DNA of 64,000 bases. It comes from Polynucleobacter sp. (GTDB lineage Bacteria; Pseudomonadota; Gammaproteobacteria; Burkholderiales; Burkholderiaceae). Shown piece by piece: positions 37,451 to 46,722 of the stretch; position 1 is the first letter of the stretch; every line of letters begins with the position of its first letter. A program made the translations under genes and the position numbers. The stretch spans positions 1 through 64,000 of the forward strand of contig NZ_JAHBAK020000028.1 in NCBI RefSeq assembly GCF_018500155.2, written 5' to 3'. Under the pieces are notes generated by a model. That model was not told the DNA's origin. It did not search any database and worked only from the letters and a program-made list of their open reading frames with translations.

Positions 37451-37479
37451 ATTCTAGGAAGGTAAATCGGTGTATACAA
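37451..37479 (-). promoter_or_regulatory. possible promoter of the aceE operon
   Basis: On the minus strand TTGTAT (37479-37474), a 17-bp spacer and TAGAAT (37456-37451, five of six) form a plausible sigma-70 promoter about 70 bp before aceE. The rest of the 219-bp gap (37384-37602) is AT-rich and holds a dyad ATTTC-N9-GAAAT near 37505-37525 but no other clear element. The -35 match is weak. Confidence 0.35.
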
Positions 37480-37602
37480 GAAATTTTCCACATAATGGGA
37501 ATATTTCTCACTATATGAAATTATATTGCACTGCAAATCAAAGGATCAAGAAGTTAAAAAGGGATTAGATGGTTATCCATAAGGCAAAATCATCTTAATC
37601 GT

Positions 37603-40137
37603 ATGAAATCTTCTGTTTTAACCAATCTAGTTTTAAAGCCCTTTAACTGGCTCCGAAAAATTCGGGGGCTAAAGCTCGTATACACCCCATTACTTGCCAT
37701 CGTTCTATTCACTTTGGTGATGGGCATTATTTTGGGGACATTGCAACTACAGGACAAAGGACAACAAGAGGCTGCGCTATTTAGAGAGCTTTCCTTTGCT
37801 AAGCAGAGAATTCAACTGCGCTTTTCAAACAATACCGAATCACTCAACACGATTAATCGCGAAATCGCTGCTAGTAGCGATGATATGAAGCTTAAGCAAC
37901 TAGTGCGAGAGCAGTCCAATGATTTAGTACAAAACAACCAGGAAATAGTCAAAATTATCTGGCTTGATGCGGATAGTTCACGAGTCTGGTCCGTACCTAT
38001 AAGCAATCCAAAGTCAGACTGGATTGGGAAACATCAAAATGATCAAGCCATCAACGAAGCACTTTCTAGTGCAATTGAACTTAGTCGCGTCACTAACAGA
38101 ACTTCATTTAGTCAATTCATTTCGCTCGATTTTGCAGGATCACAGCCTGTTGCAAAAGATCGTAGAACCGTCTTTTGGCAAGTAGCGCCAAATATTGTCG
38201 GGGGTCAGGCCATCGGCTTTCTGGCTGCTTTGTATACCACCCAAGGCATCTTAGATGTCATTCCAGCGGAACTCAAAGCGCACTATCGATTCACCCTTCT
38301 CTCGGATAACGACAGAGTTCTAGCCATCTCCTCGGATCGCAACACGCCCAAACGGGCCTTTAGCAATCAGACCAGTTTAGACATTGGAGTACTAAGCCCA
38401 AATATTGTTTTACGAATTGATACTTATCCACCACCGACGGATTTAACTTTTAGAATGCTGATTGGTGTTGTATTGGGTCTCTCTGTTTTTGTGATCTGGA
38501 GCCTTTGGTCTGTTTTAAAACAGATGCAAGTTCGTCAAGAGGCTGAAGCTAATTTGCGTACTGAAACCAGCTTTCGTAACGCCATGGAAAACTCTACTCC
38601 CGTGGGCATCCGCGCCCATGATATGCAAAAACGCATTACCTATGTCAATCGCGCCTTCTGCGAAATGACTGGCTGGACCGCTAAAGAGCTGATTGGCTTA
38701 ACCCCACCCTTCCCCTTTTGGCCAGATTCTAAGCGTGACGAGCTGGTGGAAAAGATGAATCGTGTCCTAAGGTCTGAAATTGATTTAAAAAACGGTATTG
38801 AGGGCTCTATCATGCGACGCGATGGCACCATGATTCAGACGCGAACGTTTATCGCCCCTTTGATTAATGAAAAAGGCAAGCAAACAGGTTGGGTTACCTC
38901 TTTGATTGATATTTCTGAGCCTAAAAAGATTCGAGAAGAGTTAGCAGCCTCACAAGAACGCTTTATTACCGTTCTTGAAGGTCTTGATGCAGCTGTTTCA
39001 GTAGTGGATCTTGAAAATGACAAACTTTTATTTGCCAATCGCTTTTATCGAGAAAATTTTGGCGACGACTCAAAAGGTCACTTTATGCTGGCAGGCAATG
39101 CCGATGATCTGCAAACGCTACATGATGTGGCAGAGGACCTGCAAGATTCTCCACCTGGCATTCCAACTTCCTTTTTATATCAAGAGTCAGAATCTGAAGA
39201 AATTCAATTGAGCGATGGCAGCAATAAATGGTATGAAGTGCGCCATCGTTTTATCCCTTGGGTTGATGGACGCCTTGCCCAGCTATTGATTGCAACAGAT
39301 ATTAGCGTTCGCAAGGAGGCTGAAGAGTTGTCTCGTCAGCAAGAAGAGCGCATGCAATTTACCAGTCGTTTAACGACCATGGGTGAAATGGCTTCATCAC
39401 TTGCCCACGAATTAAATCAACCTCTATCAGCCATTTCCAACTACTGCATGGGTGTTGCAAAACGTTTAGAGGGAAATTCAGATCCCGCCGTTACAAAAGA
39501 GATCTTGCCAGCGCTTGAGAAAGCTTCTGAACAGGCGCATCGTGCTGGCACCATCATTCAACGCATTCGGGGCTTTGTCAAACGTAGCGAACCGCAACGC
39601 AAATCCACGACGATTGCGGAAATCATTAATGATGCGGTTGGGCTCGTGGAAATCGAAGCGCACCGGCATCGCCTCGCCATCACAAGCAATATTGCCGATA
39701 ACCTACCCACTGTAGATATTGATCCCGTCCTCATTCTGCAAGTATTGGTCAATCTTTTAAAAAATGGGCTCGATAGCACGCGGGAAGCTTACCCTCTTTC
39801 CTCTCGCTGGTCCGCCCCTCCAGTAGCCATTAGCGCCGATCTGGACACCAGTATTTTTCCTGCAATGTTAAGAATTCAGGTCAGTGATGGGGGTGCTGGC
39901 ATCCCCGAATCCGTCTCAGAACGCATGTTTGAGCCCTTTTTTAGCACTAAATCCGATGGTATGGGTATGGGGCTCAATATTTGCCGGTCTATTATCGAAT
40001 CCCACCACGGCAGGCTTTGGGCAGTCAATCGCATGGATCAAGAACAGACGAAGCTGTCTGGCTGCACCTTTACAATACTCCTACCCCTAGTTTCCCCTGA
40101 AGCCACAGAAGCCATGGGGGCGAAGGAAAATATTTAA
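37603..40137 (+). CDS. membrane PAS-domain sensor histidine kinase
   Basis: Encodes 844 aa. Order: TM1 (about 25-47), an extracytoplasmic sensor domain (about 48-283), TM2 (about 284-305), PAS1 (about 322-438), PAS2 (about 450-570), then the HisKA domain with phospho-His602 in MASSLAHELNQPLSAISNYC and an HATPase domain with LVNLLKNGLDS, VSDGGAGIP and MGMGLNICRSII. The kinase core is of the FixL/TodS-like class that pairs with FixJ-type regulators, and such a regulator follows 35 bp downstream. Being divergent from the PDH operon, it may sense an external carboxylate and control carbon entry; that is inferred. Confidence 0.93.
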   Translation: MKSSVLTNLVLKPFNWLRKIRGLKLVYTPLLAIVLFTLVMGIILGTLQLQDKGQQEAALFRELSFAKQRIQLRFSNNTESLNTINREIAASSDDMKLKQLVREQSNDLVQNNQEIVKIIWLDADSSRVWSVPISNPKSDWIGKHQNDQAINEALSSAIELSRVTNRTSFSQFISLDFAGSQPVAKDRRTVFWQVAPNIVGGQAIGFLAALYTTQGILDVIPAELKAHYRFTLLSDNDRVLAISSDRNTPKRAFSNQTSLDIGVLSPNIVLRIDTYPPPTDLTFRMLIGVVLGLSVFVIWSLWSVLKQMQVRQEAEANLRTETSFRNAMENSTPVGIRAHDMQKRITYVNRAFCEMTGWTAKELIGLTPPFPFWPDSKRDELVEKMNRVLRSEIDLKNGIEGSIMRRDGTMIQTRTFIAPLINEKGKQTGWVTSLIDISEPKKIREELAASQERFITVLEGLDAAVSVVDLENDKLLFANRFYRENFGDDSKGHFMLAGNADDLQTLHDVAEDLQDSPPGIPTSFLYQESESEEIQLSDGSNKWYEVRHRFIPWVDGRLAQLLIATDISVRKEAEELSRQQEERMQFTSRLTTMGEMASSLAHELNQPLSAISNYCMGVAKRLEGNSDPAVTKEILPALEKASEQAHRAGTIIQRIRGFVKRSEPQRKSTTIAEIINDAVGLVEIEAHRHRLAITSNIADNLPTVDIDPVLILQVLVNLLKNGLDSTREAYPLSSRWSAPPVAISADLDTSIFPAMLRIQVSDGGAGIPESVSERMFEPFFSTKSDGMGMGLNICRSIIESHHGRLWAVNRMDQEQTKLSGCTFTILLPLVSPEATEAMGAKENI

Positions 40138-40172
40138 TTGCTTCATTATTTGAAATATCTTGCGAGATCTAA

Positions 40173-40820
40173 ATGAATTTAAGCGTGAATACCAAACCGA
40201 ACCAGGCTGAAGTGGTTTATGTAGTAGATGACGATGAAGCGGTTCGCGATTCCCTAACGTGGTTGCTCGAGAGCAATGGATATGTTGTTCGCTGTCATGC
40301 GAGCGCAGAACGATTTTTACAATCACTACAAAGCACCGATAAATCCACTATCTCGTGCGCCATCTTGGATGTCCGCATGCCAGGAATGTCTGGCCTAGAA
40401 TTGCAAGAGCGTTTAATTAGTGAAAATTTACCGATGCCTGTTGCCTTTATTACAGGTCACGGTGACGTCTCAATGGCAGTTTCTACTATGAAGCGTGGCG
40501 CAGTAGACTTCATCGAAAAACCATTTAAAGAAAATGACTTGTGTGGTTTGGTAGATCGCATGCTTGCTAAAGCACGTGTAGATTACTCACAAGCAAGTCA
40601 ACGTAAGATTACCCAAAGCCTCTTAAGCAAACTTACTGGCCGAGAGCGTCAAGTACTGGAGCGAATTGTTGCAGGTCGCCTTAACAAGCAAATTGCGGAT
40701 GATCTAGGCATTTCCATTAAGACTGTTGAAGCGCACCGCGCCAATATTATGGAAAAGTTGAACGTCAATACCGTCGCAGACCTTCTGCGCCTCGCCCTAT
40801 CCGACCCTCAACCAAACTAA
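40173..40820 (+). CDS. FixJ/NarL-type response regulator
   Basis: Encodes 215 aa: receiver domain (about 12-130; VYVVDDDEAVRDSLTWLLE, phospho-Asp in CAILDVRMPGMSGLEL, conserved Lys in DFIEKPF) and a LuxR-type helix-turn-helix (about 148-212; LTGRERQVLERIVAGRLNKQIADDLGISIKTVEAHRANIMEKLNV). Cognate partner of the preceding kinase by position. All phosphorylation residues are present. Confidence 0.94.
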   Translation: MNLSVNTKPNQAEVVYVVDDDEAVRDSLTWLLESNGYVVRCHASAERFLQSLQSTDKSTISCAILDVRMPGMSGLELQERLISENLPMPVAFITGHGDVSMAVSTMKRGAVDFIEKPFKENDLCGLVDRMLAKARVDYSQASQRKITQSLLSKLTGRERQVLERIVAGRLNKQIADDLGISIKTVEAHRANIMEKLNVNTVADLLRLALSDPQPN

Positions 40821-40838
40821 TAGGATTATTAGTTACTG

Positions 40839-41693
40839 ATGCCTGCTCAACTTCTTGACGGAAACGCCCTCTCTAAAAAGCTTCGCACAGAAATTGCTGC
40901 TCGAGGAGCAATTGTTACCGCTAAAGGAGTCCGCCCCGGACTGGCCGTCATCGTCGTAGGCGACAACCCTGCTAGTCAGGTCTATGTTCGCAATAAGGTA
41001 AAGGCTTGCGAGGATGTTGGCTTTCATTCAGTACTAGAGCGTTATTCGGCAGAGCTTGGTGAAGAAGAGCTACTCGCCCGTATAGCCACTCTCAATGCTG
41101 ATCCGGCTATTCATGGCATCCTTGTCCAACTTCCTCTTCCCGAGCATATTGCGTCTGAAAGAGTGTTAGAAGCTATTGCTCCAGAAAAAGATGTGGATGG
41201 CTTTCATGTTGCTAATGCTGGCGCTCTGATGGTTGGTCAACCTGAATTTAAACCCTGCACACCCTATGGCTGCATGAAGATACTAGAGAGTATTGACTAC
41301 CCCATTCGCGGCGCTCGCGCTGTCGTTGTTGGCGCCTCTAACATTGTAGGTAAGCCCATGGCAATGCTGTTACTTCAAGCGGGCGCCACCGTGACTATAT
41401 GCAATAGCAAAACTCGAGATTTAGCTCACCATACAAAAGATGCCGATATTTTGGTGGTTGCCACCGGTAAACCAAAAATGATCGCAGGAGACATGGTGAA
41501 AAATGGTGCGGTTGTCATTGATGTAGGCATCAACCGACTGCCCGATGGAAAACTCTGTGGCGACGTCGATTTTGATACAGCAAAATATGTGGCCGGCTGG
41601 ATTACACCAGTACCAGGTGGCGTTGGTCCAATGACCATCACTATGCTATTAATGAATACTTTAGAAGCCGCAGAAAAAGCAGCCAAACTCTAG
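40839..41693 (+). CDS. folD: methylenetetrahydrofolate dehydrogenase / methenyltetrahydrofolate cyclohydrolase
   Basis: Encodes 284 aa. Bifunctional one-carbon enzyme using [20 protein letters not shown] has the catalytic lysine; [68 protein letters not shown] and [18 protein letters not shown] are conserved. Starts 18 bp after the response regulator and 18 bp before prlC. Confidence 0.98.
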   Translation: MPAQLLDGNALSKKLRTEIAARGAIVTAKGVRPGLAVIVVGDNPASQVYVRNKVKACEDVGFHSVLERYSAELGEEELLARIATLNADPAIHGILVQLPLPEHIASERVLEAIAPEKDVDGFHVANAGALMVGQPEFKPCTPYGCMKILESIDYPIRGARAVVVGASNIVGKPMAMLLLQAGATVTICNSKTRDLAHHTKDADILVVATGKPKMIAGDMVKNGAVVIDVGINRLPDGKLCGDVDFDTAKYVAGWITPVPGGVGPMTITMLLMNTLEAAEKAAKL

Positions 41694-41711
41694 ATCCATT
41701 AAGCTAGAGGG

Positions 41712-43838
41712 ATGAATACATCCCATTTAGACGCCCTCCCCTCAGAATTACAAAACAATCCTTTGCTCACTTTTGGCAGAGGTATTGCCACGTATTCGGA
41801 TGTCAAACCTGAGCATATACATCCTGCCATTGAATTTTTACTCAAAAAGGCTCAATTAGCGGTAGATACTGCAACCAATCCACAAACACCGCCCACTTGG
41901 GACGATTTGGTGGAGCCCCTGGAAGATGCTACTGAGGCGCTAGGTAGATCATGGAGCGTCATTTCTCATTTAAATAGCGTAGCTGACACCCCCCAGCTAA
42001 GAGCGGCTTATGGTGAAATGCTGCCGCAGGTCACTGCATTTTTTTCAAGTCTTGGTCAAAACTTAGCCCTCTATCAAAGATTTAAGGAGCTTAGCAAGAG
42101 CCCGGACTTTGCAAATCTTCATCCTGCCCAGAAAAAAGTGATAGAAAACTCTATGCGAGATTTTCGTTTGGGTGGCGCAGAGCTCAGTGATGCTGATAAA
42201 CCTCGCTTTACCCAAATTCAAGATGAACAAGCGATTTTAGGCAAAGCATTTTCAGACCATGTCTTGGATGCTACCGATGCATTTGTTCATCTCATTACAG
42301 ATGAGGCAGATTTAGCAGGCCTACCAGAAGATGTTCGGGCTGCGGCAGCTGACACTGCTCGTCAAAAAAATCTACAAGGCTGGGCATTCACACTGCACTT
42401 TCCATCCTACTACCCAGTCATGCAATACGCAGAGAATCGTACATTCCGGCGCTTGATGTATGAAGCCTATGTCACAAGAGCCTCCGAACTGGGGCCAAAG
42501 TACGCACAAGGTAACGCTTCCTGGGATAACTCCCAAAACATGCTTGATCAGCTAAAACTGAGAGACGAAGAAGCAAGAATGCTTGGCTTTGCTAATTTTG
42601 CCGCCTTGAGCCTGGCCCCAAAAATGGCTAATACCGTAGACGAAGTGGATCTTTTTTTAACCAACTTTGCACATAAAGCCAAGCCTTACGCACAAAGAGA
42701 CTGGGATGAACTTACTCAATTTGCGCGAGAGGAGTTGGGCATTACCGATGGAGTTTTACCATGGGATAGTGCTTTTGTTGCCGAACGTCTCAAGCAACAA
42801 CGTTATGCTTTTTCAGAAAATGAATTAAAGCAATACTTTCCACTACCGAAAGTTTTAGATGGCTTGTTTGGCGTTATTCAATCGCTATTTGGCGTCACCA
42901 TTGAATCAGCAAACTTACCAACATGGCATCCTGATGTGCAGTCCTTTGCAGTAAAGGATTTAACCGGTGAGACCCGCGCCTACTTTTACCTTGACCCTTA
43001 TGCGCGTCCGGGTAAGCGTGGTGGGGCCTGGATGGATGATGCACGCGGGCGCAGAGAGCTTCCGAATGGAGAAATTCAAGCTCCAGTCGCGTATTTAGTG
43101 TGCAATTTCGCACCACCAGTAAAGGTAGATGGCGTATTGCGTCAGCCAACAATTACCCATGATGATGTCATCACCTTATTCCATGAGAGCGGTCACGGCC
43201 TTCATCATTTACTCACCCAAGTGAGCGCACTAGGAGTTTCTGGCATAAATGGTGTCGAGTGGGATGCTGTAGAGCTACCAAGTCAATTTATGGAAAATTT
43301 TTGTTGGGAATGGGAAGTTCTAGAAAAAATGACTGCTCATGTAGAAACTGGCAAACCGTTACCACGAGAGTTATTTGAAAAAATCTTGGCGGCTAAAAAT
43401 TTTCAGAATGGCTTAATGACTTTACGTCAAATCGTCATGTCTTTAACTGACTGGAGATTGCACTCTCGCTTTGGTGCATCGAGCGCGCAAGGTCAAGCAG
43501 TTTTAGAGCTCTCTAGAAAGATTGCTGCTGAATTTAACGTCATTCCCCAGCCCGAGATCTCGCGCTGGATCAATACTTTTAGCCATATCTTTGCGGGCGG
43601 TTATGCCGCCGGTTACTACAGCTATAAGTGGGCAGAGGTTCTGTCAGCTGATGTGTACTCAGCTTTTGAAGAAGCTGCAAAGCTCACTGGTTCCGTCCTT
43701 GATCCAAAAACGGGTGCCCGCTATCGTAAGGAAATCTTAGAAGTTGGCGGCAGTCGCCCTGCAGCTGAGTCTTTTAAAGCGTTTAGAGGCCGAGAGCCCA
43801 GTATCGACGCCCTACTCAGACATGGTGGCCTGGCTTAG
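41712..43838 (+). CDS. prlC: oligopeptidase A (M3 family metallopeptidase)
   Basis: Encodes 708 aa. The zinc site is TLFHESGHGLHHLL (HExxH) with the downstream glutamate in the GVEWDAVELPSQFMENFCWEWE block. Cytoplasmic peptidase degrading signal peptides and other oligopeptides. The N-terminal NPLLTFGRGIATYSDVKPEHIHPAIEFLL is typical of OpdA/PrlC. Convergent with the lipase gene across 17 bp, with no terminator visible. Confidence 0.96.
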   Translation: MNTSHLDALPSELQNNPLLTFGRGIATYSDVKPEHIHPAIEFLLKKAQLAVDTATNPQTPPTWDDLVEPLEDATEALGRSWSVISHLNSVADTPQLRAAYGEMLPQVTAFFSSLGQNLALYQRFKELSKSPDFANLHPAQKKVIENSMRDFRLGGAELSDADKPRFTQIQDEQAILGKAFSDHVLDATDAFVHLITDEADLAGLPEDVRAAAADTARQKNLQGWAFTLHFPSYYPVMQYAENRTFRRLMYEAYVTRASELGPKYAQGNASWDNSQNMLDQLKLRDEEARMLGFANFAALSLAPKMANTVDEVDLFLTNFAHKAKPYAQRDWDELTQFAREELGITDGVLPWDSAFVAERLKQQRYAFSENELKQYFPLPKVLDGLFGVIQSLFGVTIESANLPTWHPDVQSFAVKDLTGETRAYFYLDPYARPGKRGGAWMDDARGRRELPNGEIQAPVAYLVCNFAPPVKVDGVLRQPTITHDDVITLFHESGHGLHHLLTQVSALGVSGINGVEWDAVELPSQFMENFCWEWEVLEKMTAHVETGKPLPRELFEKILAAKNFQNGLMTLRQIVMSLTDWRLHSRFGASSAQGQAVLELSRKIAAEFNVIPQPEISRWINTFSHIFAGGYAAGYYSYKWAEVLSADVYSAFEEAAKLTGSVLDPKTGARYRKEILEVGGSRPAAESFKAFRGREPSIDALLRHGGLA

Positions 43839-43855
43839 GGCATCAATACTATTCA

Positions 43856-45169
43856 TTAGCTGGGTAGTGTTGATCCCTGCTGACAATTATTCAATGCAGG
43901 CTTGCCTTCTAGACGCTCTTTAATCCAAGTGCGATAGAGTGGCGCAGAAGATCCTGGCGTGGTGAAGTGCGATTGATCTCCTGGCAATTGCACACGATTC
44001 ACATTGCCACCCATTTGACACATTTGATCCTGATAAAGCTTACCCATAATAGGAGGATTCGTAGTGTCTTTATTGCCCCAATAAATCACTACGGGAGCAA
44101 CGGGCTTGACTGGGTTCACACTACCCTTAACCATTGCCTTAGTCCAATTTAAAGGGTTGGTAATTTGATCTTTTAAAAGCGCTTTGTACTGATTGCTGAA
44201 ATTAAAATTTAACGTATCAGCTACAGCATGCATGCACTTGTTGCGAATCACTTCATCAAGTACTTTTGCCCCATCGTTCGTGAAAATATCCGTCAAATTC
44301 AGACGAGGATCACTGGCCCTAACACCCCACATACTCATTGCCATATGAGAAAAATCAAACACATTTCCAGTGAACATTTTGATAAGACCATCTAACGATT
44401 TTTTGGCATTGTCTTCATTAGTAGTAGCATTAGGCAACATGATGGCAATATCATGCGGGGCCAGAGCTACCACACCAACTAGCTCAAGATGATCGGCAAC
44501 AGTGCCTTTTTTATTGAGATACTCAGGCATGCTCGCTGCCGCTAGAACGGCACCACCACCCTGGGACCAGCCATAGACAATTGTTTTATTTCCTGCGCCC
44601 GTCTCTTTCATTGAGCTAGCAGCTCTTGCAGAATCAATCATATCCATCGCATTGCTTGCTGCAAGGGCATACTGATGATCGCCCCCTCCGCCTAAGCCTT
44701 GATAGTCTGTAGCAACGACAACGTAACCCTCTTTAATAAATTCCTCAATACTGGGAATTCCGTAATCCGTCCATGAGTTACCGCCAATCAGAAAATATTC
44801 ATTTAATGGCACTGCGGGGTTTAAAACTTGAGAAGGTCCACAATTTTGCGCGGCACCTGTTGTGCCATGCCCCCAAGCCATAATTGGCCTACCCTCTTTT
44901 GGAGCGACACCTAATGGCGCAACCACCAAACCCGTTACCAGATGTTTTCGCCCCGCAACGTCAGAGGAAACATATGCAATCTTCCAAGCCTGCGCACCTT
45001 TGATGGAGGTGCCAATCTTTTCCTTTTTCATTACCTGCCCAAGCTTACCGCTTGGACTCATTTTGATCACGTCTTCATAAAACGGTGCCACCGGGGGATC
45101 TGCTTGTACAGCACTAGCAAATAATCCCAAAACAAGTGTGCAAGCAAGGTATACAAAATTTCTTTTCAT
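43856..45169 (-). CDS. secreted alpha/beta-hydrolase, secretory-lipase (LIP) family
   Basis: Encodes 437 aa. A signal peptide (MKRNFVYLACTLVLGLFASAVQA) precedes an alpha/beta-hydrolase with nucleophile elbow VYGWSQGGGAVLAAA, MAWGHGTTGAAQNCGPS (oxyanion region), GYVVVATDYQGLGGGGDHQYALAASNAMDMIDSAR and the likely catalytic Asp/His in WGNKDTTNPP and GDQSHFTTPG. This matches the secretory lipase family of actinobacteria and fungi, also found in proteobacteria. Exported esterase/lipase; substrate unknown. Stands alone with an inverted repeat upstream. Confidence 0.85.
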   Translation of the reverse strand: MKRNFVYLACTLVLGLFASAVQADPPVAPFYEDVIKMSPSGKLGQVMKKEKIGTSIKGAQAWKIAYVSSDVAGRKHLVTGLVVAPLGVAPKEGRPIMAWGHGTTGAAQNCGPSQVLNPAVPLNEYFLIGGNSWTDYGIPSIEEFIKEGYVVVATDYQGLGGGGDHQYALAASNAMDMIDSARAASSMKETGAGNKTIVYGWSQGGGAVLAAASMPEYLNKKGTVADHLELVGVVALAPHDIAIMLPNATTNEDNAKKSLDGLIKMFTGNVFDFSHMAMSMWGVRASDPRLNLTDIFTNDGAKVLDEVIRNKCMHAVADTLNFNFSNQYKALLKDQITNPLNWTKAMVKGSVNPVKPVAPVVIYWGNKDTTNPPIMGKLYQDQMCQMGGNVNRVQLPGDQSHFTTPGSSAPLYRTWIKERLEGKPALNNCQQGSTLPS

Positions 45170-45194
45170 AAATTCCAGTGAATGATGAGGATGC

Positions 45195-45212
45195 GTATAG
45201 CTATTACTATAC
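45195..45212. promoter_or_regulatory. inverted repeat upstream of the lipase gene
   Basis: GTATAG-CTATTA-CTATAC is a 6+6 bp dyad 26 bp upstream of the lipase ATG. On the minus strand it overlaps a possible promoter (TTGCCT, 18 bp, TATACG). Its position over the putative -10 would suit an operator; no regulator gene is adjacent. Confidence 0.35.
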
Positions 45213-45229
45213 TAAAAAGGCAACCGCTT

Positions 45230-45847
45230 TTATTTAATGCTATCCGTCCAAGTTGGATACTTCACCATAACCGCCTGAAATAATTTGGATTCTAGTTGCT
45301 CCGTTAACCAAGCCTGAGTAGCGGGCAGTGGTAATGCAGAAAATTGCTCGATATTGACCATGGAAAATTGCCTAATAAATGGAAATATAGCAATATCCAC
45401 CCATGTGGTTTTGCTGCCCATGATGTAAGAATGATTTTGTAATACTGCCTCAAGGGGATCTAACATGACCACGCGAGCCTGATGAAGCACTTCCCGCTGA
45501 TCGAGCTCAGGAAAGCGATTGGGATATTTATATTGGTCCAGTATTTTTTTGAATGGACCATCATTTTTTTCCATCCATCCCCGAGCAAACATGGGATCGG
45601 CCTGCATCCAATCATATGGATCATTCTGCTGTAATGCCCAGTGAATAATATCGATACTTTGATCAATGATGCGATCATGCAAGCAAAGAACGGGTACAGT
45701 TCCTTTGGGAGAAACCTTTAACATGGACTGCGGTTTTTCGCGAAGAGAAATCTCACGGTGCTCCACAACAATGCCTGCGTAATGCAGAGCCATGCGTGCT
45801 CTCATGGCATAAGGACATCTACGATACGAATACAAAATGGGCATCAT
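45230..45847 (-). CDS. glutathione S-transferase family protein
   Basis: Encodes 205 aa from the ATG at 45847; the track uses a TTG at 45862. Neither start has a good ribosome-binding site, so the choice is tentative. The N-terminal thioredoxin fold has a glutaredoxin-like CPYA motif (YSYRRCPYAMRARMALHYAGI) and SPKGTVPVLCLHDRIIDQSIDIIHWAL; the C-terminal helical domain has TTWVDIAIFPFIRQF. The active-site cysteine suggests thiol-transferase/deglutathionylation rather than classic conjugation. Follows xth by 26 bp. Confidence 0.87.
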   Translation of the reverse strand: MMPILYSYRRCPYAMRARMALHYAGIVVEHREISLREKPQSMLKVSPKGTVPVLCLHDRIIDQSIDIIHWALQQNDPYDWMQADPMFARGWMEKNDGPFKKILDQYKYPNRFPELDQREVLHQARVVMLDPLEAVLQNHSYIMGSKTTWVDIAIFPFIRQFSMVNIEQFSALPLPATQAWLTEQLESKLFQAVMVKYPTWTDSIK

Positions 45848-45873
45848 AGATTGCGCTACCAACCGCTGTATGT

Positions 45874-46722
45874 CTACGATTTTGCAATCGTAGCAATCAC
45901 AGGAGCATGATCGGACGGCTGCTCCCAGGTTCTTGGTTCTTTGTCTATTACACTCGCTTCACATTTTTCTTGCAGGGCATTGCTCAGCAAGATGTGATCA
46001 ATTCGTAACCCCGCATTTCTGCGAAAACCCATCATACGATAGTCCCACCAACTATAGAGTTTGGGGGCTTGCTCAAACATACGAAATGAATCACGTAGAC
46101 CCAGATCGGTCAACGCTTGAAATGCCGCCCTCTCTTGAGGAGAAACGAGATTTTGACCTTCCCAGGCCTTGGGATCATGAACATCATCATCTGCCGGCGC
46201 AATATTGAAATCCCCCAATAATGCTAAGCGTGGATTCTGCTCAAGTTCTTCTATTAACCAAGACTGCAAAGATTTGAGCCAGTTGAGTTTGTAAGCAAAT
46301 TTCTCACTATCGGGCGATTGACCATTGGGAAAATAAGCTGAGATCAAGCGAATCGGTTGCATACCAGCAAAGGGAATTGTGGCGGCCAGAATGCGCTGCT
46401 GCTCATCTTCAAAATGAGGCATATTGCGAGTAGGCTTGAGAAATGTTGTTGCTGCATCACTTGCAATTGCCGCTAAAGCAGCCTTACGTGCAATGATAGC
46501 TACTCCATTGTAGGTTTTTTGGCCTGCAGCAAGACTTAAATAGCCAGCCGCCTCCAGTTCAGCATGCGGATATTTATCATCGGTCAGCTTCAGTTCTTGC
46601 AAGCAAAGGCCGTCAATTGCTTGACCTTTACTTTCCTGATCTTTTAACCAGCGCAGAACATGTGGAAGACGAACCTTTAAAGAGTTCACATTCCATGCCG
46701 CAATGCGAATGGAATCAGTCAT
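45874..46722 (-). CDS. xth: exodeoxyribonuclease III (xth)
   Basis: Encodes 282 aa. AP endonuclease/3'-exonuclease of base-excision repair. IAAWNVNSLKVRLPHVLRWL, LCLQELKLTDDKYP (metal-binding Glu), LISAYFPNG, LLGDFNIAPADDDVHDP (catalytic Asp/Asn), YSWWDYRMMGFRRNAGLRIDHILLS and SDHAPVIATI are all there. Overlaps the end of ntrC by 8 bp, so it is translated at the tail of the nitrogen-regulation operon. Confidence 0.96.
   Translation of the reverse strand: MTDSIRIAAWNVNSLKVRLPHVLRWLKDQESKGQAIDGLCLQELKLTDDKYPHAELEAAGYLSLAAGQKTYNGVAIIARKAALAAIASDAATTFLKPTRNMPHFEDEQQRILAATIPFAGMQPIRLISAYFPNGQSPDSEKFAYKLNWLKSLQSWLIEELEQNPRLALLGDFNIAPADDDVHDPKAWEGQNLVSPQERAAFQALTDLGLRDSFRMFEQAPKLYSWWDYRMMGFRRNAGLRIDHILLSNALQEKCEASVIDKEPRTWEQPSDHAPVIATIAKS

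Noticed and set aside
37500-37530. PdhR-type operator before aceE
   Set aside because: The AT-rich dyad ATTTC-N9-GAAAT does not match the PdhR consensus and no pdhR gene is nearby.
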